A stretch of 6,979 bases of DNA from Cyclobacteriaceae bacterium. GTDB taxonomy: Bacteria; Bacteroidota; Bacteroidia; Cytophagales; Cyclobacteriaceae. The stretch covers positions 1-6,979 of the forward strand of contig JAOUKG010000132.1 of NCBI GenBank assembly GCA_029882725.1. The letters run 5' to 3'. The number at the start of each line of letters is the position of its first letter. The stretch's first letter is position 1. This document shows, in pieces, positions 1 through 5,702 of this stretch. Made by a program: the position numbers and the translations under genes. The notes beneath the pieces are model-generated. The model was not told where the DNA came from and did not search any database. It worked only from the letters and a program-made list of their open reading frames with translations.

Positions 1-127
1 GAAACTATGTAGAGATGTGGCACGCTAGGTATCATGTTAAAAGAGTGTATAAAATAGTTCCCCCTCATTGACTATTATTTGCTTCAAAGATTGGCCCTAA
101 ACATAGGATGCGCAATGTTTTGATTAT
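1..127. other. Left edge, no supported gene
   Basis: This stretch lies downstream of the leftward TPR gene and holds no recognisable gene, RNA or terminator. One plus-strand frame is open from the window edge at position 3 to a TGA at 69-71 (22 codons). It could be the tail of a convergent gene, but it is too short to recognise and an open frame of this length is common by chance. I see no GC-rich hairpin with a T-tract that would terminate the leftward transcript. Confidence 0.4.
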
Positions 128-916
128 CTACCGTTTACAATATTTAACGTTTAAATTTTCTTTTAATTTAGTGTCTTTTAATAAAGAAAACTGTTTACAT
201 GCAGAGGAAAGATCATTTAAGTTTACGTAACAAAGACCTTTTCTAACCGCCATATAAGAATACTCCAGTCCCTTATTCTCGGCTATTTCATAATTACTGA
301 GGGCTTCTTTGTACATTTTTTGCATGTACATGATTGTTGCCAAACCATAATAAGCCTGTGCCATTTCCGGGTCGAGGGAAATGGTTTTATTAAATAAACT
401 TTCGGAAGTGTGATAAAAACCCAGTCTGCCTTCTGTAACAGCAAGTAAATAAATAACATTAATATTGTTTTCATCCATTCCTCTTGCTACAGTTAAATCT
501 TTTAAAGCATCTTCGAATTCCCACAACTTCATATTACATTTTCCACTGAGGATCAATGCCTCTAAATCTTTAGGGCGGTATTCCAAATAATGCTTTAGGT
601 CGTAATTAGCTTTTTTGAAATTCTCCAATTTGCTAAAGCACCTTGCTCTTCCAAGGTTTGCATCCAAAAGCATATTGTCCCAAATCAGAGCATCACTATA
701 ATTTTTTATTGCTTCAGAGTATTTTTCCAACTTCTCCTGTGATCTGGCAAGGTTGTACATGTATGAGACATTTCGATTGTCATATTTTAATCCCAACAAA
801 AAGTATTCTTCGGCGGAAGCATAGTCTTCTTCCTCAAAAGCCAATATGCCTTTTTCCTCAAAATTAGTGCAAGACATTATCAGTACAGAAACTGAAAAAA
901 TGAAAAGATACTTCAT
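128..916 (-). CDS. TPR-repeat lipoprotein
   Basis: A 262-residue protein that is probably lipid-anchored in the envelope and acts as a protein-binding scaffold; the partner is unknown. The N-terminus has a short hydrophobic signal ending in a lipobox-like LIMSC with the acylated Cys at residue 16. The rest is built almost wholly of about seven 34-residue tetratricopeptide repeats (about 20-50, 51-83, 84-117, 118-151, 152-185, 186-218 and 219-250), each with the A/G-Y...A...D-P/N spacing of paired helices. The last repeat has a Cys/Asp-rich form, with a terminal KYC motif, that is common in Bacteroidota TPR proteins. The gene follows the DUF302-like gene on the same strand after 54 bp, so the two may be co-transcribed. 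A weak TAnnTTTG-like box (939-946, minus strand) could also give it its own promoter. The family call is firm; the function is unknown. Confidence 0.88.
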   Translation of the reverse strand: MKYLFIFSVSVLIMSCTNFEEKGILAFEEEDYASAEEYFLLGLKYDNRNVSYMYNLARSQEKLEKYSEAIKNYSDALIWDNMLLDANLGRARCFSKLENFKKANYDLKHYLEYRPKDLEALILSGKCNMKLWEFEDALKDLTVARGMDENNINVIYLLAVTEGRLGFYHTSESLFNKTISLDPEMAQAYYGLATIMYMQKMYKEALSNYEIAENKGLEYSYMAVRKGLCYVNLNDLSSACKQFSLLKDTKLKENLNVKYCKR

Positions 917-970
917 AATACATTGTAGAAGTAAAACACAAGTATATTATGAATATAAGTAAAATATTTG

Positions 971-1873
971 TTATTTTTCTGTTAATTCCTCTAAAACGTT
1001 TTCCACATCACCCGGAGTGCTCATAATTTTAGTGAAGGTACCCATAGTCAGCTCAGGCCAGTACAGAGCAAACCGAAACCTACCATGCAAAATTGTGGCT
1101 GTATTTCCTTGTAGAATAATTTCATAGGGCATAGCGGCTATGTGTTTATCTCCTATGATAGGTAAAAAATGACCTTCCCCCACTTTTGTATTAGGTATTC
1201 CAACTCCAAATACGATGATTTTTGATCCGGGGATGTATTGCTCATAAACCTTAATAGTGTTGCCCTTCTTTGCATCCAGATTGGCTCTGATTACTTTCAC
1301 ACCTTCTTCAAAAGATGAAAATTCTTCCAATTCAACAGGATCTGTAAATTCAGGCATTCCCCACATATACTGGTATCCTTGTAAATCTTTTTCGCTTACT
1401 TCCCCCCCAAAATTGGAAAGCCCCGTACCCATGCTTTTTAGTGCACTTTTTATTTCATCGGAAATTTTTATCAGTTCACTTTTTTGATTTTCAATTTTAT
1501 TCATGAAATACGCATTGAACATATATTCTGGATTAATGAAGCTTAATTCCACGCCTTTTGCCGTTTGTCGAAGTGCAGCTTTCATGACACTTCCCAATGC
1601 CCCCCTATTTTCGAATTTTAGAGAAAGGTTAGTAAGGTCATCCCTGGTAAAGGCTACCACATATAATTCGGAATTTCCAGAGGGATTGTACTCTCCAAGT
1701 ATTTTAAATGAATTTGACTTTAATGTATTAGTAAGTTTAGTTTTTAATTCAGAAAGAGTTCCCGATGTGCCGTCCACCAAATAATAAGGAGAAAAATTGG
1801 CTGCAAAAGAGGTTCCTGATATAATAAGAGAGGCAATAATGGTAAGGAGTAGAGTTCTTGTTTTGGTCTTCAC
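971..1873 (-). CDS. Secreted DUF302-like protein, GTG start
   Basis: A 300-residue exported protein of unknown function. The start codon is GTG (1873-1871). The nearest in-frame upstream codons include a TAA at 1894-1892 and no ATG, and the signal peptide begins right after the GTG, so this start is well bounded. The signal peptide has a KTKTR n-region, a hydrophobic core at residues 8-19 and an S-F-A cleavage site after residue 24, giving a periplasmic or exported mature protein. The segment at about 35-120 (LKSNSFKILGEYNPSGN, then INPEYMF) resembles the DUF302 fold, and the C-terminal part (about 210-295) has a similar pattern ending in a conserved-looking TMGTFTKIMSTPGDVE stretch, so two related domains are possible. 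There are no Cys residues and no recognisable catalytic motif. It lies upstream of the TPR lipoprotein gene and divergent from the GCS2-CBS gene. The DUF302 assignment is from memory of the pattern and is tentative. Confidence 0.8.
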   Translation of the reverse strand: MKTKTRTLLLTIIASLIISGTSFAANFSPYYLVDGTSGTLSELKTKLTNTLKSNSFKILGEYNPSGNSELYVVAFTRDDLTNLSLKFENRGALGSVMKAALRQTAKGVELSFINPEYMFNAYFMNKIENQKSELIKISDEIKSALKSMGTGLSNFGGEVSEKDLQGYQYMWGMPEFTDPVELEEFSSFEEGVKVIRANLDAKKGNTIKVYEQYIPGSKIIVFGVGIPNTKVGEGHFLPIIGDKHIAAMPYEIILQGNTATILHGRFRFALYWPELTMGTFTKIMSTPGDVENVLEELTEK

Positions 1874-1934
1874 GATAGTAGTATTAAGAGTTTAGGATAC
1901 CGTAAAATACAGAATATATATTAAAATACGTATA

Positions 1935-1993
1935 TAATTGTATGAATTATGCAGAGGAGAACTTCATGTAAATTTTATTAAATAATACAATTA
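1935..1993. repeat. Inverted repeat, 9-bp arms
   Basis: TAATTGTAT at 1935-1943 is matched exactly by its reverse complement ATACAATTA at 1985-1993, separated by 41 nt. It lies 62-120 bp upstream of the GTG start of the leftward gene, a reasonable place for a regulator site. The arms are almost pure A/T, so a chance match is possible. Confidence 0.3.
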
Positions 1994-2018
1994 CTACCTT
2001 GAAGTAAATTCATTTAAG

Positions 2019-2031
2019 CGTTTAATAAACG
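2019..2031. promoter_or_regulatory. Palindrome CGTTTA-A-TAAACG
   Basis: Two perfect 6-bp arms flank a single A. The half-site TAAACG/CGTTTA recurs in the larger palindrome at 2135-2150, about 115 bp away. The shared half-site suggests, but does not prove, two sites for one dimeric DNA-binding protein. Confidence 0.35.
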
Positions 2032-2112
2032 GCTAGTTAAGAGTAGTTTTTGTAACTTGCAACGGGGAGGGGAACGTGCTATATCCCTAAAAAATCATCT
2101 TCACAACTCAAA

Positions 2113-2138
2113 ATTTCCAAATTCAAAATCCTGGAAAT
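2113..2138. promoter_or_regulatory. 7-bp dyad overlapping the main palindrome
   Basis: ATTTCCA (2113-2119) and TGGAAAT (2132-2138) are exact reverse complements with a 12-nt spacer. The right arm runs into the left arm of the 16-bp palindrome. This could be a second operator or chance in AT-rich DNA. Confidence 0.25.
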
Positions 2139-2150
2139 AAACGTTTATTT
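2135..2150. promoter_or_regulatory. 16-bp perfect palindrome, candidate operator
   Basis: AAATAAACGTTTATTT reads identically on both strands. It lies 14 bp upstream of the candidate -33 element for the GCS2-CBS gene, where an activator or repressor dimer could act. A T-rich run follows, but a hairpin here would have only a six-pair A-U stem, too weak for an intrinsic terminator. An operator is the better reading. Confidence 0.45.
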
Positions 2151-2164
2151 TTTCTTTTTAACCC

Positions 2165-2194
2165 TTTGTCTTTTCTCTTTATTTTATACATTTA
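2165..2194 (+). promoter_or_regulatory. Bacteroidota-type promoter for GCS2-CBS gene
   Basis: TTTG at 2165-2168 is followed after 18 bp by TACATTTA at 2187-2194. This matches the Bacteroidota sigma-ABfr consensus TTTG / TAnnTTTG in all but the last base. Transcription would start near 2200, leaving a leader of about 20 nt before the ATG at 2220. The spacing and position both fit. Confidence 0.5.
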
Positions 2195-2219
2195 GATAGT
2201 GTTAACAAACATCTCTTAA

Positions 2220-4154
2220 ATGGGATCTCTCGATGTTAAAATAGTATCCAATCAAAAACAATTAGACGATTTTACCAGACGTCTGCTTACCGATGTTCGT
2301 GCTCTTGAGTATTTAATTGAGAACAACATGTTTACCAATATACCGGCAATGATTGGAGCAGAACAAGAAATTTGCCTGGTTAATGAATATTATAAACCTG
2401 CCCCCATGGCTATGGAGGTACTGGAGGCCTTAAATGACCCTGATTTTACTACAGAATTGGCAAAATTTAATTTAGAAGTAAACCTCCCGCCACTTCCTTT
2501 TACAGGAGATTGCTTTTCTGCTATGGAAAGTAATATTGATGCAAAACTAGATAAACTGGAGAAAGTTTTATTGGATAAGGATTTGCGTTACATAATTACA
2601 GGGATTCTGCCCACTTTGAGAAAATTTGATCTTGAAATTGAAAATTTGACACCCTTAAAGAGGTATATGGCTTTAATGAAAGCGATAAGTAAACTTCGGG
2701 GAACTTTCCATGAATTAAAGATTAAAGGTATTGATGAGTTAAACCTGCAACACGATACCGCTATGCTCGAAGCTTGTAATACGAGTTTTCAGGTACATCT
2801 TCAAGTGGATCCCTCCAATTTTGTTGAAAAATACAACTCTGCACAGATTTTAATTGCACCGGTACTCGCTATTGGGTCTAACTCACCTATGCTTTTTGGT
2901 AGAAGACTTTGGAGTGAAACCCGTATTGCATTGTTTCAGCAATCCATAGATACACGTCGGTCGAGCGAGCATTTGAGGGATAGGTCCCCCAGGGTAATGT
3001 TTGGAAATAAATGGCTGGAGAATAGTGTTTTGGAACTTTACAAGGAGGATGTGGCTCGTTTTAGGATTATGCTTATGACACAAAATAAGGATAATAGTTT
3101 GGCCGAGGTAAAAGAAGGCCGGATCCCAAAATTGGGAGCATTATCTGTGCATAACAGTACTGTTTATCGTTGGAACAGGCCTTGTTATGGTATAAGTAGT
3201 GATGGAAAGCCTCATCTCCGCATTGAAAACCGCACCTTACCCAGTGGACCCACGGTAGTGGATGAGGTGGCCAACTCTGCATTTTGGTTAGGTATGATGT
3301 CGGTATTCGAAGATTACTATCCAAATGTACACAGACTAATGGATTTCGATGACGCGCGTATCAATTTCATTTCGGCCGCTTTTAAAGGTATGGATACGGA
3401 GCTAAAATGGATAAATGGAAAAAAATATCCCGTTTCTGAATTAATTAAAAAAGAATTACTTCCAATTGCCAGGGAGGGGTTGGAAAATCAGGGAATAAAT
3501 AGTTCTGATATTGATCGTTATCTGGGGATTATCGAGGAGAGAAATACGATAAGACAAAATGGTTCTACCTGGTTGTTGAATTCTTTTTCGGCCCTGGTAA
3601 AGGAGGATTTAGGTAAGGAGGAAATACCCGTGGCACTGACAGCCAACATGCATACATTTCAATCAATGAAAATACCTGTTCATAAATGGGAATTGGCCAA
3701 AATCAGGGATATGAAAAAATGGCATCCTACCGGAATATTGGTGGAAGAATTTATGACCACCGATTTGTTTACGGTACATAAAGATGACATTCCTGAATTG
3801 GTGGTGGATATGATGGATTGGCAACGAATAAGATTCACGCCTGTAGAAGATAAAAAGGGAAGGTTAATTGGATTGATTTCAAGTAGAATTTTGATGCGAT
3901 ATCTTATTGATAGAAACAAAGAAACAGGCATGGAAGAGAAGAAAGTAAAAGACTTGATGATAAAAGACCCTATTACAATTTCACCAGAGTCGACTGTTTT
4001 TGATGCTATGTACTTGTTTCGGGAACATAAAATAGGATGTTTACCGGTTGTGAAGAAAGACAAATTAGTGGGAATAGTTACAGAGGGAAATTTTTTAGGC
4101 ATTACAAAAACTTTGTTAAAAGTATTGGAAGAATCGAATAAGAAGGATGAATAG
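2220..4154 (+). CDS. GCS2-like ligase fused to CBS pair
   Basis: A 644-residue cytoplasmic protein with two parts. Residues 1 to about 480 form a glutamate-cysteine-ligase-like (GCS2/YbdK-type carboxylate-amine ligase) domain. It shows the acidic strand motif GAEQE (E48, E50), FNLEVNLPP (E86, N88), the QVHLQVD strand (H193), the GSNSPMLFGRRLWSETR segment, and the RIENRTLPSGPT motif (R334, E336, R338) that usually holds metal/nucleotide residues. The usual reaction is ATP-dependent amide formation on the gamma-carboxyl of glutamate; the actual acceptor is unknown. Two CBS domains follow (about 505-560 and 574-630), a module that usually binds adenine nucleotides and controls the attached enzyme. 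Both CBS copies lack the Asp of the usual G-h-h-T-x-x-D motif (I557 and N624). The start is fixed because TAA lies directly before the ATG. The stop overlaps the next gene by 8 bp. Confidence 0.9.
   Translation: MGSLDVKIVSNQKQLDDFTRRLLTDVRALEYLIENNMFTNIPAMIGAEQEICLVNEYYKPAPMAMEVLEALNDPDFTTELAKFNLEVNLPPLPFTGDCFSAMESNIDAKLDKLEKVLLDKDLRYIITGILPTLRKFDLEIENLTPLKRYMALMKAISKLRGTFHELKIKGIDELNLQHDTAMLEACNTSFQVHLQVDPSNFVEKYNSAQILIAPVLAIGSNSPMLFGRRLWSETRIALFQQSIDTRRSSEHLRDRSPRVMFGNKWLENSVLELYKEDVARFRIMLMTQNKDNSLAEVKEGRIPKLGALSVHNSTVYRWNRPCYGISSDGKPHLRIENRTLPSGPTVVDEVANSAFWLGMMSVFEDYYPNVHRLMDFDDARINFISAAFKGMDTELKWINGKKYPVSELIKKELLPIAREGLENQGINSSDIDRYLGIIEERNTIRQNGSTWLLNSFSALVKEDLGKEEIPVALTANMHTFQSMKIPVHKWELAKIRDMKKWHPTGILVEEFMTTDLFTVHKDDIPELVVDMMDWQRIRFTPVEDKKGRLIGLISSRILMRYLIDRNKETGMEEKKVKDLMIKDPITISPESTVFDAMYLFREHKIGCLPVVKKDKLVGIVTEGNFLGITKTLLKVLEESNKKDE
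4147..4154 (+). other. 8-bp start/stop overlap (translational coupling)
   Basis: ATGAATAG holds the start codon of the AstE-like gene and the TAG stop of the GCS2-CBS gene in a different frame. A purine run (AAGAAGG) abuts the ATG too closely to be a good ribosome binding site, so re-initiation by the ribosome finishing the first gene is the likely mode of translation. Confidence 0.75.
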
Positions 4155-5064
4155 ATTATTAGGAGTAAGAGATTGCGGAAAGCCGGGCCCTTTATTGATT
4201 TTGTTGGGTGCCGTTCATGGAAATGAAACCACGGGAGTGTTTGCAGTTGAAAATGTATTCCGATCGCTGGAAGAATGGGATATACAGAATAAAGGAAAAA
4301 TTGTAGGTATTTTAGGAAATACCAGGGCATACGAAAAAAATATAAGGTACCTCGATTATGATCTCAATCGGTGTTGGACGGATTCTTTTGTGAGTGAACG
4401 CAAAGGGAATATTCAAGGTTCTGTTTTGCAGGCAGAGGATTTGGAATTATTGGAGCTTTTGGGAGAAATTGAAAAACACTCAACAGGAGATTACAGTACA
4501 CGCATTTTGGTGGATTTACACGCTACATCTTCCGATAACGGAAATTTTGTAGTAATCCCTCAAGATGAGGCCGATCATCCGGTTGTAAAATCTCTTAGGT
4601 TGCCTATAATAGTTGATTTGGAGAAATACCTTGAAGGAACACTTTTGGAATATATGCATCATCGTAATTTTGTGTCTTTTGCTTTTGAGGGTGGTTTAAT
4701 AGGTAGTGAGAGGGCTCTTAATTTACACACTTCGGGTATATGGGAAATTATTTATGCCAGTGGTATGGTTGAAAGACGAAAGGACCATGAATTCTCAAAA
4801 TATGATCAGATTTTAGAATCTTTTATACATAAACTTCCCCACAAAGTTTCGGTACTGTACAGGCATAAAATTCATTCCGGAGACCAGTTTATTATGAATC
4901 CGGGTTATACCAATTTTAGTAAGGTGAAAAAAGGGGAAATACTTGCAAAGGACGGAAAGGGAGAGATCCTTGCTAAGGAAAGTGGGATGATTTTTATGCC
5001 ATTGTATCAGGAATTGGGCGATGACGGGTTTTTTATTGTGGAAGAAATTGAAGGAAGGTTGTGA
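4147..5064 (+). CDS. AstE/AspA-family zinc amidohydrolase
   Basis: A 305-residue M14-like zinc hydrolase of the succinylglutamate desuccinylase/aspartoacylase family, which cleaves N-acyl amino acids to a carboxylate and the free amino acid. The zinc ligands are visible: H24 and E27 in GAVHGNETTG, and H125 in LVDLHATSS. DLNR (residues 72-75) matches the substrate-binding Asn-Arg motif, and E181 in FAFEGGLIG fits the catalytic Glu. The C-terminal part (about 235-303) is the family's beta-rich domain, with G-x-I-L-A-K turns and the MPLYQELGDDGFF signature. Length is normal for the family, and no signal peptide is present, so it should be cytoplasmic. It overlaps the GCS2-CBS gene by 8 bp and so is almost certainly co-expressed with it. 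The substrate is not predictable: AstE and AspA activities are only family precedents, and a gamma-glutamyl or N-acyl product of the neighbour is an inference. Confidence 0.92.
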   Translation: MNRLLGVRDCGKPGPLLILLGAVHGNETTGVFAVENVFRSLEEWDIQNKGKIVGILGNTRAYEKNIRYLDYDLNRCWTDSFVSERKGNIQGSVLQAEDLELLELLGEIEKHSTGDYSTRILVDLHATSSDNGNFVVIPQDEADHPVVKSLRLPIIVDLEKYLEGTLLEYMHHRNFVSFAFEGGLIGSERALNLHTSGIWEIIYASGMVERRKDHEFSKYDQILESFIHKLPHKVSVLYRHKIHSGDQFIMNPGYTNFSKVKKGEILAKDGKGEILAKESGMIFMPLYQELGDDGFFIVEEIEGRL

Positions 5065-5073
5065 ACAGCGAGC

Positions 5074-5418
5074 CTATTCTCTTCGTATCGCATCGATTGG
5101 ATTAAGTTTGCTTGCTCTATGGGCTGGATAGGTGCCGAATACTATTCCAATTACGAGTGCAACTAAACTGATAATTAATAAAGTATTAAAGGTATATTCT
5201 GCTTGAAAAAAAGGAATATCCACGTAATGTTTAACAATTGGGATTATGAGGGAAGTAAGAGCCATGCCCAGTAGGAGGCCTATGAGACTCCCAAAACCTG
5301 AAACAGATATAGACTCTGATAGAAAGAGTAACAGGATATCAGACTTTTTTGCACCCATGGCTTTCCTTATACCTATTTCAGATGTTCGTTCAGAAACAGA
5401 AATTAACAGAACATTCAT
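5074..5418 (-). pseudogene. MacB/FtsX-type ABC permease, 3' remnant
   Basis: These 114 codons encode only the end of a MacB-like permease. It begins at the MN of the usual GGIGIMN motif, then has the cytoplasmic coupling helix SERTSEIGIRKAMGAKKSD, a transmembrane span (about residues 28-57), a short loop, a last span (about 79-100) and the typical C-terminus (PAHRASKLNPIDAIRRE). A complete family member is about 400 residues, so the first membrane span, the large extracytoplasmic domain and the second span are missing. Directly upstream of the ATG is an in-frame TAG, and none of the three minus-strand frames of 5419-5520 shows permease sequence. The surviving part has no internal stop. It most likely marks a deletion or rearrangement. 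A functional mini-protein is possible but unlikely. It is convergent with the AstE-like gene, 9 bp away. Confidence 0.8.
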
Positions 5419-5557
5419 CTACCAGCTCATCAATGGGGCTTAATAACGCCTTTTATGTAGTAAACACATGCTATCTACGGATACCTAAAATGGTTAATTT
5501 ACTCAATACAAATCCTTCAGTTTATGGGTTGACTTTAAACTCGAAGCGTCTAATTTC

Positions 5558-5600
5558 ATATATTAATAACTACAACGACACATTGTAATTATTAATATAT
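5558..5600. repeat. Near-perfect 18-bp inverted repeat, 7-nt loop
   Basis: ATATATTAATAACTACAA (5558-5575) and TTGTAATTATTAATATAT (5583-5600) pair at 17 of 18 positions around the loop CGACACA. The one mismatch (5570 against 5588) is C-A on the plus strand but G-U on a minus-strand transcript, so minus-strand RNA could pair throughout. It sits 102 bp upstream of the kinase start, and no gene end is close enough for it to be an obvious terminator. It could be an operator, a cruciform-forming site, or the scar of a small mobile repeat. Confidence 0.6.
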
Positions 5601-5632
5601 TTCTTTTATCTAAGATATCTATTTGAAAACAT

Positions 5633-5640
5633 TAAATTTG
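5633..5640 (+). promoter_or_regulatory. TAnnTTTG -7 box for sensor kinase gene
   Basis: TAAATTTG is an exact match to the Bacteroidota -7 consensus and lies 62 bp upstream of the kinase ATG, implying a leader of roughly 55 nt. No good TTTG element is seen 17-21 bp upstream, so the promoter is either weak, helped by an activator, or a chance match. Confidence 0.35.
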
Positions 5641-5702
5641 AAGGAAGAATTTTTATTCAGTAAGATTTTTTTGTTCTTAACCCTCCATGAATTTGAAGAA
5701 AT

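Larger units (their letters stand above)
1874..2219. other. 346-bp divergent intergenic region
   Basis: This gap separates the leftward DUF302-like gene from the rightward GCS2-CBS gene and must hold both promoters. Seen in it: a 9-bp inverted repeat with a long loop (1935-1993), a 13-bp hyphenated palindrome (2019-2031), a 7-bp dyad (2113-2138), a 16-bp perfect palindrome (2135-2150), a pyrimidine-rich tract (about 2144-2187) and a plus-strand promoter candidate (2165-2194). I see no convincing minus-strand promoter, no RNA gene and no open frame worth calling. Confidence 0.7.
5419..5702. other. 284-bp intergenic region
   Basis: This lies between the broken end of the permease remnant and the sensor kinase start. 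It holds the 18-bp inverted repeat (5558-5600) and a TAAATTTG box (5633-5640). I find no further permease sequence by eye in the part next to the remnant (5419-5520), no RNA gene and no insertion-sequence end that I can recognise. Confidence 0.6.

Noticed and set aside
3..71. Plus-strand frame open from the window edge for 22 codons, possible tail of a convergent gene
   Set aside because: Too short to recognise, and an open frame of this length is expected by chance fairly often; sequence to the left would settle it.
2064..2072. GGGGAGGGG patch in otherwise AT-rich intergenic DNA
   Set aside because: Only two G-runs, too few for an intramolecular quadruplex, and no further pattern around it.
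2135..2160. Palindrome followed by a T-rich run as an intrinsic terminator
   Set aside because: The stem would be six A-U pairs with no G-C except in the loop, too weak, and no rightward gene ends upstream of it.
2883..3324. Two antisense open frames of 66 and 83 codons inside the GCS2 domain
   Set aside because: Shadows of a strongly coding region; no start context or recognisable protein pattern.
3680..4330. 216-codon antisense open frame across the GCS2-CBS/AstE junction
   Set aside because: It is antisense to two well-supported genes with clear family motifs, and its translation resembles no family I know.
4930..4977. Repeated KGEILAK peptide in the AstE-like protein
   Set aside because: The C-terminal beta-domain of this family normally has two such turns, and the DNA copies differ at several wobble positions, so no recent duplication.
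5349..5588. 79-codon plus-strand open frame running from inside the permease remnant into the intergenic region
   Set aside because: Its first third is antisense to permease coding sequence, no family is recognisable, and an open stretch of this length is not rare over six frames.
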